From assembly GCA_017311185.1 (NCBI GenBank), contig JAESUZ010005172.1, positions 558,001-622,000 on the forward strand: a stretch of 64,000 nt of DNA. The letters run 5' to 3'. Position numbers and translations under genes: made by a program. The notes below the pieces were generated by a model that did not search any database, was not told the origin of the DNA, and saw only the letters and a list, made by a program, of their open reading frames with translations. The DNA is from Proteles cristata cristata (taxonomy: Eukaryota; Chordata; Mammalia; Carnivora; Hyaenidae). Positions 32,606-43,835 of this stretch are shown piece by piece. Each line of letters starts with the position of its first letter. Position 1 is the stretch's first letter.

Positions 32606-32873
32606 ATGCTTTCCCGGTTGATTTTGAAAGAAATTAATCAAGTTATAGATGATCATTCTAGGCTGTGTGTCCCAAGCTGCATAACTGGACCTGAAATAAT
32701 TGTTAAATATAAATATATATATTTATATACACACACATATATATTTAATCGTATGTGTATATATATTTACATTTAACAATTATTTCAAGTCCAGTTATGC
32801 AGCTTGGGACACACAGCCTAGAATGATCATCTATAACTTGATTAATTTCTTTCAAAATCAACCAGGAAAGCAT
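32606..32873. repeat. Large inverted repeat, 103-bp arms, AT-rich spacer
   Basis: The left arm 32606-32708 and right arm 32771-32873 are reverse complements at 101 of 103 positions. I saw two mismatches: CCCGG versus CCTGG near the outer end, and GACCTG versus GACTTG nearer the centre. Beyond one further mismatch the pairing continues into the 62-bp spacer for about 12 bases (AAATATATATA-type). The outer edge of the left arm touches a (GT)n microsatellite and the right arm runs into unrelated sequence. No target duplication or known terminal repeat is visible, so a fold-back duplication is more likely than a transposon. No coding content; any transcript crossing it would form a hairpin stem longer than 100 bp. 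Confidence 0.96.
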
Positions 32874-34415
32874 CTGTTCAATCACGCCCAGATACTTAGC
32901 CTCGGACATGCTATGTTGTTATGTTATGTTATGTATAACTTTTCAGCATTCTGCCAAGGGTTTTATAGTAATTTATCATCTGCCCTTCCCAACACTCTGG
33001 GCTCAAAAGATGCCACTAATCATTACAGCTTGAATTTGTTTTAGGCTGTCTTTCTTTTCAGGGACTCTATATCCTTTAAGGATACTACATCAGTCTTACA
33101 AATACCTTCAAAACAATCTGGAAGATTGAAATTTTTTAATGACCTAGAGAATGCATTGGAAACTTCCTATTGTTCCTGTGGATTGAATTAGGAGACCTCA
33201 ATCGTGCCTACCACATACAGACTTGGGTGATAGTGAACTCATTTCACAGACTGTGACTGAACAACTGAACCATCCCTGAGGCATCCATTAAGATCTAAAT
33301 CTCCTGGTGCTGGAGAGAATTTCAATAATAATAAATGTTGCCAGTATTACTGAGCGCTTATGTGTGTGGAGCTGTGCTGAAGAGAAGGTATCGTTGCTGT
33401 CCAGCAGTCTGCTCCTTTGGCATTCTCCTCTCTCAAGTACACAGCTACCCAAAACTAGCTGGTTCTGCCTTATTGGGTCAGCCCCAGTCATGCAGCGCCA
33501 TGGTTCTCCATTTTAAAGGTCATAAGAAGTATTGGGGAAATGCTTTAAAATATAGGTTACTATAACCCACCTAAAGGTTTGTCTCCAGTAGGTCTGACTT
33601 TATAGTTTTAACGACCAATACTTCTTATGCCTTCTAAAGTAGGCATTGCACAAGTCTACTTTGATAATCACTGACTTGGGACTTTCAATGCCATTATTAT
33701 TCTTTACTGAATTTTTCTTCTTCATTCACTTCTCAAACATTTACCAAAAATTTAACATAATGAAGAATCTCATTTAATTGTGCTATTACAGGTGGGAAAT
33801 CACTTCCACGTACATCCCAGTTGAAGCTGATGCCAGCCATCTAAACTTCATCTGGCAATTACAGGGGCAGACACAGGAGACACCAGTGAGTGTTCCTCTC
33901 CTGCTGCTTCTCCTCTGTCATGAATGCAGGACCTTGGTGCATTCATGTATTGGGAGGGAGATTCCATGAAACCTGGGTCTCCTATCCCATCCTCAAGGGA
34001 AAAATTTTGATTGTCCCAAACTCATTACTTTAGGCAACTGATTGGCAAAGAATGAGCATGTTCTAGCTAATGAGATATAAAAATAAGTATGCTGGAAATA
34101 ATTTCCCTTTCTAAATTAAAAAACAAACAACCTCCTGAGGTGGATGCCTCCTCCTCCTTTCTTGAACTCATAAATGAATGTCCATCTTCTAACTTTGAAG
34201 CAATAAGCATAAGGATAAAAGCCAAAATGCTAAATACGGTGAATCAGAGAGGTAAAAAGACAAAAAAAAATCCTCAGCAACTCCATATATGTGAACTTGT
34301 TTGTATGTAAGAAAAATAAACCTGGTTTTTAGGTTACTATAAATTAGATTTCCTCTATAACTTTTGGCTAATATCATTCCTAATGGATACAGAGGTATTA
34401 CAATTATTAAAATCC
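32874..34415. other. Anonymous sequence
   Basis: No gene recognised in 1.5 kb. A short (TTATG)n-like run lies at about 32916-32935 and a weak MIR-like patch ('tattactgagcgcttatgtgtgtggagctgtgct') near 33345-33385. Confidence 0.4.
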
Positions 34416-34535
34416 CCTTTAATTTTATTTTAGAAAACAGCTTCAGAAAGGCTAACTAACTTGCTCAAAATCTGTCAGCAAATAAACAGTTGGTTTTGTG
34501 GACTTCAGTCCACAGACTGACTCTAAATCCTGAAC
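34416..34535 (-). repeat. MIR SINE fragment (antisense)
   Basis: 'ttattttagaaaacagcttcagaaaggctaactaacttgctcaaaatctgtcagcaaataaacagttgg' resembles the antisense MIR core. Confidence 0.6.
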
Positions 34536-35689
34536 CATCTTCTCTGGACCTTCACTCTTCAATGAAGCAATTCCATGACTACCTTGCAACAGATGTGGAA
34601 GGCACCCAGTGAGCTAGGGGACTAGGTTCTTTCTTCTACTTCAAGCTGAATAATTCTTATTAATTTATTTTATAAATTGGACTTTATTTCAAAACATAAT
34701 TCAAAGAAAGGATTCTGCTGATCAAAAACAATCATTTAAAATAAAATGGCTTTATGCCATACTGCTTTCTTCTTTTAGGAAATTACAGATACAATAACTA
34801 ACATACTTGACTTTTGCTTTCTGCACATTTGTCACCTAGTTGAGGAGATAAGACACATAAACACACCATGCTGAGGAGCAATGCAAGAGTTAAACCAAAG
34901 CCATTTAAAGCAAAGACTACTTTTTTGCTACAATGCTACAATATGTCCCTGAGAACAGTAATATAAAGCAAATCATTATAAAATGATTCCTATTTCTCCC
35001 ATAGAAATTATGTCATAAAAGGGTTATATTTCTAACCAAAGACATAGGATCTAATTAATTATAAATATAACCAATAATAAGGCACAAGAGCAAAATGTAA
35101 CATCATTTGAAATAATAAAATAATGATCCAAGTCCTATAAAATGGGAATAAATATATTGAACATATTATAGCACATTTGGGCTTATGTATAATCAAAGTA
35201 GTCATATAACATACACACATAAAAATCTACACCATAAATGTGACCTAAAACTAACACACTAACAGCGAAAAACATGTAATGAGTGATAATTTTGCTTGCT
35301 TGCTTTGAGACTTCAGATGGAGTTTTACAGGATAATTTAGGTGCTCACTTCTCTGAGAAGTGTGAAATATCCAAGGAAATTGGTATTAATGCACTCCCTT
35401 GTTTTGGATTGACTCCTGAAGTATGCAGAAGCATTCCAAATATTCTATTCACTTACAATACCATGGAAAATGATGACTGTTGTTCAGAGATTCACAATGG
35501 CAGGTGGGGTATTTTTCATACAGAAAAAAAAATGTTTTAAATGGAAAAGTCTGCTGTTGCTTTGTTTTATTCAAAGCTCTCCATGGAGACTTCCACCTCT
35601 TCCCATGAGGATTAACAGCTTCAGGGATTGGCCTCCTGTCATAAACAACTAGCCAGCTAAAAATCTACATAAATATACATAAAGTGGTG
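34536..35689. other. AT-rich unique sequence
   Basis: No repeat family, gene or RNA recognised across about 1.15 kb. The absence of recognisable transposons in a region otherwise full of them makes this a candidate for cross-species conservation testing, but I see no direct evidence of function. Confidence 0.4.
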
Positions 35690-37690
35690 GGTTTTAGATA
35701 TGTAACAAAAGACAGCAAAGACTGTGATCCATGAGGGAAGGGAAATAAGTGAGATGGGCCTTATAATTTTCCCAGATTATTGAGTGGAAGCAGCTTCTGG
35801 GCCACAATTCAGAGATAGTAGGCCCACACAGAGCATGGTGACTTTGCAAGCTGAAGAGGCAGAGATGGGAATTTAGAGAGGACAAATTAGCTACAATTTT
35901 CAGATAAGATACTAGAGAACAATCTGGAAAAACTGGAAGGAGGAGGTATGTGGTGAAAACATGAGCATACTGGAAATCTGCAGGGGTCCCCTTGAATCTT
36001 TGGCAGGGTACTAACTCAGGCGTGCATGAAAAGAAACCACCATATGACAAGGAAAGAAGCACCAGGAAGCAATAGGCTAAACAATTCTTGGAGCCAAAGC
36101 TATGAATAGTCTGTGTCCCAACCAGCCAGAGTAGAAAAGTTTAGTAATACCATTCAGTAGAGTGTTCAGAAGAATCATACTTTGGTAGTAATAGGGTTAA
36201 ATTAGTCTCAAAATAAGAACTACTCTGAACCTGACAGAGCAAACCTTAAAAGCAATCCTTGAAAGGATCAACCTGTTACCTAACTGCATACCAGAACAAA
36301 ATTCAAAACTATTTAAGAGAATACAGTAAATATCCAGCTCCAACAATGTAAATCACAATGTCTGGCATCCAACCAAAAATTATCAGGCAATCAAAAAAGA
36401 GGAAAATATAACCCATAATCAGGAGAAAAATCAATCAATGAAAACAGACCAGAAGTAGAATTATAGAAATAATAGAATTAGTAGACAGTGACCTTAAAAT
36501 AGCTGTCATAAATATTAAAAATATGCTTTAAGATGTAAAAGCAGGGTGAAAGTATCCAAAATGAAACTCAGAGAGAAAAAGTCTGGGAAAAAATGAACAG
36601 AGTGTCAGTGACTATGAGATAGTTATCAAACAGTCTAATGAAACATAAGTATAACTGGAGTGCCAGAAAAGGGGATAACTATTTGAAGAAATAATGGCAG
36701 GAAGATTTACAAACTTGTTGAAAACTAATAACTCACAAATCCAAGATCCTCAGTGAACTCCAACCTGAAGAAACATAAAGAAGATCACACTAAGATCTAA
36801 AATAATCAGGGGCACCTGGGTGGCTCAGTCACTGAAGTGTCCAACTTTGGCTCAGGTCATGGTCCCATAGTTAGTGAGTTTGAGCCCCACATCAGGCTCT
36901 GTGCTGACAGCTCAGAGCCTGGAGCCTGCTTCAGATTCTGTGTCTCCCTCTCTCTTTGCCCCTCCCCTGCTCGCTCGCTTGCTCTCTCTCAAAAATAAAT
37001 AAACATTTAAAAATATATTAAAATGAAATTTCTTAAAACCAGTGATTAAAAAATTCTTTCAAGCATCCACAGAAGAAGGATACATTACATATAGGGGAGC
37101 AAACATAATAATGGCAGCCAACTCATTGTTAGAAACCATGCAGGTCAGGAGACAATAGAACAACATCTTTAAAGTGCTGAAAGAAAAAACGTTAACTTAG
37201 AATTCTATATTCAGCAAAACCATCTTTTAAAATGAAGGCAAGAGACATTCACTATAAGACATGTTAAAGGAAGTTCGTCAGGCAGAGGGAAAATAATACC
37301 AGATAGAAATATGGATTTACACAAAGGAACGAAGAATGCTTGAAATAGTAAATTTGTAGGTAAAGTTAAGAGACATTTGCCTCATTTTTCAATCCCTTTA
37401 AAAAACTTGACTGTTTAAAGCAAAAACAGTAACAGTGTATTATGGGATTTTTAGCATGTGTAATTAAAAGTATAACAATAATAGCACAAAAGTTGGAAGA
37501 TGAGGATTGGACTTACACTAATATAACAATCTTATACTGTGCATAAGGTAACATTATTTGAGGGTAGATTTTGATAACTTTAAGATAAATAATAAAAACC
37601 CTAGAACACCCACTAAGATATAAAACAAGGAAGTTTAGCTAATAAACCATAAGTGAAGCTAACCTGAACTTTTAAAAAAATTCCAGTGAT
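35690..37690 (+). repeat. Old L1M/HAL1-type 5' part (5'UTR, ORF1 region), SINE-interrupted
   Basis: 35700-36110 resembles an L1M 5'UTR ('ggaagcagcttctgggccacaattcagagatagtaggccc', 'caccaggaagcaataggctaaacaattcttggagcc', 'tgtgtcccaaccagccagagtagaaaag'). 36430-37290 is a degraded ORF1 region ('ccagaagtagaattatagaaataatagaattag', 'aactatttgaagaaataatggcagga', 'aagtgctgaaagaaaaaac', 'tagaattctatattcagcaaaa'). 37290-37690 is the following inter-ORF stretch. A felid SINE (36809-37020) interrupts it. All frames destroyed. Confidence 0.82.
36809..37020 (+). mobile_element. Felid CAN SINE, older type
   Basis: Sense copy: head GGGGCACCTGGGTGGCTCAG, B-box region 'gagtttgagccccacatcaggctctgtgctgacagctcagagcctggagcctgcttc', CT-rich tail and 'aaaaataaataaac'. 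Inserted into the old L1 ORF1 region. Target duplication not clear. Confidence 0.96.
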
Positions 37691-38136
37691 TTGAAGCTGT
37701 TTATGGTCCCACAGTTTCTTTTTTCCTTATTTTTTAGAAAGTCATGAAAACATTAGTATAGACCTTAGAAAAGAATTTCTAAACCTCTCTAACAGATATC
37801 TTAGTTCTCAGTATCTGTTATCACTCTATGTCCAATGAATCATGGAAACCGCACACACATGCCCCAAACTTTATTTGGAGTCTGACTGTCATGTATGCCT
37901 CACAATATATGTATAACAATGTTCAAATACATATGGTGCAAATTTATTTTAAAATGTTATTAAATTCATATGACTTGCTGTCATTATGTGTTTTTTAAAT
38001 CAATTAATGTTTATGACTAAATAATTAATTTCTACTATATGGGAGTAATTAAAAGGGCTCCTCAATTTTATAAAGGTTGGGAACCATGGAACCACTATGA
38101 TGGATTTAAGGGCTTGGCCTTGAGAGTTTGAGGCTC
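37691..38136. other. Anonymous AT-rich sequence
   Basis: No gene or repeat recognised. Confidence 0.4.
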
Positions 38137-38368
38137 TTTTTTTTTTTTTTTTAATATTTTTTTATTTATTTCTAGGAGAGACAGAGAGAGAGAGACAGCG
38201 TGGGCAGGGGAGGGTCAGAGAGAGGGAGTCACAGACTCTGAAACAGGCTCCAGGCTCTGAGCTGGCAGTCAGCACAGAGCCCGACGCGGGGCTCGAACTC
38301 ACGAACCGCTAGATCATGACCTAAGCGAAAGTCGGACGCTTAACTGACTAAGCCACCCAGGCGCCCCT
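38137..38368 (-). mobile_element. Felid CAN SINE, young 'ctggcagtcag' type
   Basis: Antisense copy with the diagnostic variants 'gagctggcagtcagcacagagcccgacgcggggctcgaac', 'gacctaagcgaaagtcggacg' and 'actaagccacccaggcgcccc'. Flanks share GGCTCTT (38132 and 38372), a possible short target duplication. Low apparent divergence. Confidence 0.97.
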
Positions 38369-38987
38369 GGGGGCTCTTCCTTATAGATAACAAGCAATCA
38401 TTTATGGTTTCTGAATGGTGTGCCATCTGACAGCAGTGCTCTCATACATTTTACACTTAGTGGAAGTGAGGTAGAAAAAAGTTGAATAGCTTTATTCTGA
38501 AGCTCAGTGCCTAAGACTAAATAGAATAATCACAAATCAATCACTCAATTGTAATTTGGCTGGCTGACAGTTCTTTGTTTGGATCAGTGAAGTGACCAGA
38601 CCTGATATTATACATCTGATAATTTGAGTTTACAGTTGATTAGTAAGCGAGTCATTTGTTGATAGGTTACTATGATATATTTGTTGGTCATTTGTAATTT
38701 TGTGTGATGTGTGCTCAGTATTCCTTGTTTTGGGGAATTGCTACATTCTCACTTAATTTGATTCTGGTAGGGTTGTTAATAATTTCCCCACTCTTCCCCT
38801 TCTGAGATACCAATATACAGCAATTAATTCGAAATGGACACATGGCCTAAGAAGGGCCAACAATTTTCCCTCCTGAGGAATAGTATGGATGCTATATGAA
38901 GAAAGGGATGACTTTTTTTCTGGGATTATGAGCACCAAGAACCATGTCTTACAAGAGCTGCTAGAGGCCATCTTGCCATGGAATCTT
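38369..38987. other. Anonymous sequence
   Basis: No gene or repeat recognised; the minus frame 38753-39037 has a Phe/Leu-rich start but no recognisable domain. Confidence 0.4.
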
Positions 38988-39105
38988 ACTGCTAACAGAA
39001 AAAATAAGAGGCAAACAAAGTTGAAGAATGGAAACATGACTGCTAATAGAAAAAAAAAAAAGAGGCAAGCAAAGTTGAGGAATGGAAACAGAGTCCTGCT
39101 AATAG
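38988..39105. repeat. Two-copy tandem duplication, about 51-56 bp unit
   Basis: Unit 1 (38988-39038) and unit 2 (39039-39094) share 'actgctaa(c/t)aga', an A-rich run, 'agaggcaa(a/g)caaagttga(a/g)gaatggaaaca'; a third partial unit 'ctgctaatag' follows at 39096-39105. The length difference lies in the A run. Confidence 0.93.
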
Positions 39106-39127
39106 TAATTCATCTATTGTATAATTA

Positions 39128-39245
39128 ATTAGAGAATATATATTGAGCCCTTGGCTATGATCATCATTGTTCCTGGCCTTACAGATACAGCAGTGAAAAA
39201 GCCCTGTAAATGCTTACTTACACTCTGAAGAACTCTTGAGCCCCT
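39128..39245 (-). repeat. L2 LINE 3'-end fragment (antisense)
   Basis: 'gagaatatatattgagcccttggctatgatcatcattgttcctggccttacagatacagcagtgaaaaagccctg' follows the antisense L2 3' end. Confidence 0.75.
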
Positions 39246-39486
39246 TAATATGGTGGAATCTGAAACCCAGTCCCATTGTTTTAGACTTTCCAGTTGTATG
39301 AGTCAGTTAATCTTCCTTTTCAACTTAAATTAGTTTACCTTCAGTTTTTGTCATTTGAAAGAATTAAAATACATTATGAATTGTGATTTAAAAAGCTGAG
39401 AGGATCATTTAAAAAGAAGAGGCTGGTTGGAGACCAGAATTTGGAATTCCCTCCCTCTTTCTGGTCTAACAGCCTGTCAGCTGGGC

Positions 39487-39933
39487 CACTGCTTCTCAAA
39501 GTGTGGCTTAGAGATCTTTGCAGGTTTCTGAGTCTCTTTCAGGGGGTCCAAAAGGGTAAAACCATTTTCGTAATAGTATTTAGATGTATTTGCCTTTTCC
39601 ACTCTCATTCTTTCATGAGTATATAGAATTTTCCAGCTACATCACTTCTATTAAGCTAGACACTAATGAGATCTGCAAAAATGTACAACAATGCCATTCT
39701 TCTCATTAAATTAGTTTGAGTTTTTGTAAAAAAAGTTGTTTTTCACTAAAATGTGTTATATAGTTTTGTTATTATTGGAAAATTAATTAATAAACATTAA
39801 AAATTTTCTCAGTTTTACATATATCATATGATAAAACCAACAGATTTAACCCACATGAACCCACATGAACAGGATCCTCAATAATTTTCAAGAGTGTGAA
39901 GTGATCTTGAGACAAAACATTTGAGACCTGCTG
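39487..39933 (+). repeat. Nonautonomous hAT (Charlie-like) DNA transposon
   Basis: Outer ends are inverted repeats: 'cactgcttctcaaa' at the left, and 'ttgagacctgctg' at the right, whose reverse complement is CAGCAGGTCTCAA. Interior landmarks ('tctctttcagggggtccaaaagggtaaaaccattttcgtaatagtatt', 'cttctattaagctagacactaatgagatctgcaaaaatgtacaacaatgccattcttctca') match the two ends of a larger hAT element with the transposase centre deleted. A tandem 11-bp repeat (acccacatgaacccacatgaac) lies inside. Confidence 0.85.
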
Positions 39934-40682
39934 ATCTAGACCCATGCTGAGCAGTTAATGGATCAACTGATACATTTTGTAATGAAACTGAGGAGTCATA
40001 GATACACAGATTAGAAGAATGCCAGCTTACTGGAGATGTAAATGCAATATAAGTTCATGAACATACACTTCTCTTTTCTATCCTTCTAGATGAGAAGTTC
40101 CTGCTTCAAACTGAATTGCCACAAAACAAAGTGCAGTGATTGCCTTACCATTAATGGCACAGACTGAGGAATCTTGGGAGGAGACAGCCTTAATGAGGCC
40201 TGAAAGGGTAGAGATGGTGCTAAGAAGCTTTTCTAAGGAAGCTACTCTTACTGCCAATCTGAATGAAGGCGCAGGCATCCTGTCAACAAGGTAAGGAAGA
40301 GATGAATGTTTGATCTATTCACATCTGTGGATATGTTGGAGAAATGTTAGAAATTACACAAATTAGTGACCATTAGCCATTATCTTGTGCCAAATAAACT
40401 TCTCAATACCTAGAGCTTTTGATTTAGACTGGGACTGATGTCAACGGGAGCATCAAATGAGGAAGCAGCAGATGATCTTCAGCTGTTACAGCTTTCATTT
40501 ACCTAAATATTTTGATACAGTCCCTTTTGCTTTAATTTTTGACTGTATTTTAAGGTGTTCTCTCCCCAAACTAAACCACTATGTCTATCCAGGCCCGACA
40601 TCTTTTCACAAGCCTCTCCAACTCTGTGGCAGTCAAATCCCTCCCTATTCTTCTCCAATTTTGTCTTCCTTGCAGCTCTTTT
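39934..40682. other. Anonymous sequence
   Basis: No gene recognised. The last 16 bases (40667-40682) are the left target duplication of the SINE that follows. Confidence 0.4.
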
Positions 40683-40910
40683 TTTTAATGTTTATTTATT
40701 TTTAGACAGAGAGAGAGAGCGAGAGAGAGAGCACATGCAAGCAGCGGAGGGGCAGAGAGAGAAGGAGACACAGAATCTGCAGCAGGCTCCAGGCTCTGAG
40801 CTGTCAGTACAGAGCCCAACACAGGGCTGGACCCTACGAACCATGAGATCATGATCTATGCTGAAGTCTGCCGCTTAACAGCTTAACCAACTGAGCCACC
40901 CAGGTGCCCC
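40683..40910 (-). mobile_element. Felid CAN SINE with perfect 16-bp target duplication
   Basis: Antisense copy flanked by identical TCCTTGCAGCTCTTTT at 40667-40682 and 40911-40926. Body 'gcaggctccaggctctgagctgtcagtacagagcccaac', head 'actgagccacccaggtgcccc'. An internal 8-bp duplication gives 'cttaacagcttaacc' near 40873-40887. Confidence 0.97.
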
Positions 40911-41774
40911 TCCTTGCAGCTCTTTTAATGGCATTCTCCTCCTTGTCATTAAGGTTCCAAGCTTAGAGTATTTGATTACTGCTTTCTTGATAATCCTAAC
41001 CATCCCCTTTCCTCTGGCTCTAGATTTCCAATACACTGGTAATTTCTACCAATCCTAACCAGTCTTTCATTAACACTTTACAGCTTTGTCATTTACTCAT
41101 TGATTAGATCAGTGGGATCTGCCTGCCAAAATAAAACAAAACTTCTCAGAAGAATAATAATATTGTCCAGAGCTTCTGGTATTTAGGAAAGTATTGCCAG
41201 GATTAAGAGGAAACAGGGTCAAATGACCCAAATCCAAGATAAAAAGAACAAACAGAGCTTGAAGCCTGGTACTAGAGGAATCAAATATATACTGTAAAAT
41301 AATTATCTTAAGAATAACCTCCAGAAAATCAATTTTCATGAACACAAATCTGGAACACTCACAGAAAATTAATCTGTGAAGTAAGAATCAAGTGGAAATT
41401 CCAGAAGGAAAATAGTAACTAAAATCAATAAATTAGTAGATGGATATATAGTACATTGGACACAACAGAAGACAGAATTAGTAAACTAGAAGAGAAATTG
41501 GTAAAAATAACCTGATTGAACCTTAGGAAGAAAAAAAGATGAAAAATACAGAAAAGAGAGAGACATATTGAGATATATGAGACACAATGTAAAAGTCTAA
41601 AACAAATGTAAGTAAGTTGAAGTCTCAGAACGGGAGGAGAGAAGGGAAAGAAGAGTGGTAATATTTGAAGAAATACTGGCTCAGAATAAATATAAAGAAA
41701 GGCACACTTAGTTATTGTAATAAAGCTGCTAGAAGTCAAAGACAAAAATAAAATCTTTAAAATAGCCAGAGGGA

Positions 41775-42028
41775 GGGGCACCTAGATGGCTCAGGTTCTT
41801 CAAAAGTTAAGAATCTGACCTTTGGTTCTGGCTCAGGTCATGATATCATACTTCATGAGTTCAAGCCCCACATTAGGCTCTGTGCTGGCAGCACAGAGAC
41901 TGCTTAGAATTGATTCTCTGTCTCCCTCTCTCTCTGTCCCTTCCCTGATCTCACTGTCTCTCTCTCAAAAATAAATAAATAAATAAATAAAATATTTGCT
42001 GGTTGACAGCAAAAATTATTAATAAAAT
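41775..42028 (+). mobile_element. Felid CAN SINE with extended 3' end
   Basis: Sense copy flanked by perfect AAAATAGCCAGAGGGA duplications at 41759-41774 and 42029-42044. The recognisable SINE ends with an (AAAT)n tail near 41992, but 36 more bases (41993-42028, beginning 'tatttgctggttgacagc') lie before the right duplication. They belong to the inserted DNA and may be a small 3' transduction. Confidence 0.93.
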
Positions 42029-42337
42029 AAAATAGCCAGAGGGAAAGACATTATTTCCTCCAAAGGAGCATAATAAAGCTAAAAACTGACTTTTCGACAG
42101 AAGCTATGAAAGCCAGAGAGAACAGAGTGATATACATAAAATGCAGAGGAAAGTGACTACAAGCCAAGAATTATTTACCCAGTGAAAATAATCTTCAAAA
42201 ATGAAAGTGAAATAAAGACAGTTTCAGACAAAACAGCTGATTTTTTTTTTCCTCCAGCAGATCTATACTAAAAGAAATATTGCTTAGAGTGCTTGAGGCA
42301 AGAAGGAAATAGTCCCAGATAGAAACACAGTAATGCA

Positions 42338-42532
42338 GGGGCACCTGGGTGGCTCAGTCGGTTAAGTGTCTGACTCTTGATTTGGTTCAGGTCATGATCT
42401 CATGGTTTGTGAGGCTGAGCCCCGCACTGGGCTCCATTCTGACAGCGCAGAGCCTGCTTCGGATTCTCTCCCTCCTCCTCTCTCTGCCCCTCCCCACCGC
42501 TCTCAAAATAAATAAATAAACATTAAAAAACT
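42338..42532 (+). mobile_element. Felid CAN SINE
   Basis: Sense copy flanked by CACAGTAATGCA (42326-42337) and CACAGTAATGTA (42533-42544), one mismatch. Head 'ggggcacctgggtggctcagtcggttaag', tail 'aaaataaataaataaac'. Confidence 0.96.
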
Positions 42533-43320
42533 CACAGTAATGTAAGGGACTAAAAGGCATTGGGAAGGGAAAATATGGGGAAATATTTAAATGAATTTTG
42601 AGTATTTAACATGGATGTCTTGAAAAATTTGAAATATGTGAGGCAATAACATATATGATAACAAAAAGAGAAAAGATAGGTAGAGAGTAAATGGAATTTA
42701 GGTAATCTAAGGTCCTTACTTTGTTCAGGAATGATAAGCATACTAATGTAAGATATACTGTAATTATCTCTAGGGTAACAACTAACAGCATACAAAAGAA
42801 TATACAACTAACAAGTCAATAGAATGCATCATGAAATAATTTTTCACAAAGATTGTTCCAGGCCAAGATGGCTTTAGCAGGGAATTCTTCCAAATACTTA
42901 AAGATGGGATAAAGCCAATTTCACACAAACTCTTAGCAGAAAATAAAGTAAGAAAGACTTCCCATCTTGTTTTATAAGATTAGAATGACTTTGATTTAAT
43001 AAAAAAAAAAAAGAAAAAAAACCTCAAAGGCTTCTAAGAGGAAAAATCACAGGCCAATCTCTCTCATAAATATATATGCAAAAGTTCTAAAAGTTCTAAA
43101 GAAAATATTGGCATATCAGTATCAGTTACATATAAAATTGATAATCCAGTACAATAAGTTGGGCTTATTCTAGGATATAAGGCGGGTTTAATTCTCAAAA
43201 TCCAATCAGTATAAATCAGTGTTTTAATTTAATTAATTAACTTAATTTAATTTATAAACAACTTAATAGATATGTAAAGAGCACTTCATACAATTCATCA
43301 TCCATTCATGATTAAAACTC

Positions 43321-43835
43321 TCCACACACTAGGTACAGGAATTGTGTTAAACTTTTCCCCCCCAAAATGGCCATATTTCTGTCCCCACATGATCTTCTAA
43401 AACTTATAGAACTCTTGAAGAGAATGTAGTAGAAATGATGCTATGAGACTTTTGAGTCTAGATCACAAAAGGTATTTCATTTACCACTATACCTTCTTGC
43501 AGGATACTCACAATTGGAACTATTCAATAAATTGTGTACAAGAAAGCTCAAATTAGCTTAGATGAAGAGACTACAGGGAAAGACCCAACTAGAGAGGTTT
43601 TAGGCCAATGGTTAGCATCAACCACTGGATGTACAAATGAACAAATGATTCCATCCCCTCAAATTCAAGTCTTCTAGGTGAGGCCATAGATATTGTGAAA
43701 CAGGGACAAACCTTCCCTACTATTCTCTGTTTAAATTACAGACCCACAGAATCCTTGGGGATAACAAATGGTTATTTTTTGCCACTAAATTTTACTATTC
43801 AATCATAGGAACTAGAACAGTAGAAAAACATCTTT
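43321..43835 (+). repeat. MaLR/ERVL-like LTR insert in the old L1
   Basis: 'aaaatggccatatttctgtccccacatgatcttctaaaacttatagaactcttg', 'gatgctatgagacttttgagtctagatcacaaaaggtatttc', 'tctaggtgaggccatagatattgtgaaacagggacaaacc' and 'ctgtttaaattacagacccacagaatccttggggataacaaatggttattttttgccactaaatttt' follow the layout of a mammalian LTR ending in the polyadenylation region. Exact family not named. Old endogenous LTR remnant, no coding content. Confidence 0.65.

Noticed and set aside
32606..32873. The inverted repeat as a MITE or mariner-type transposon
   Set aside because: No target duplication (the left flank is GT repeat and the right flank is CTGTTCA) and no terminal sequence I recognise. Kept as an unexplained inverted repeat.
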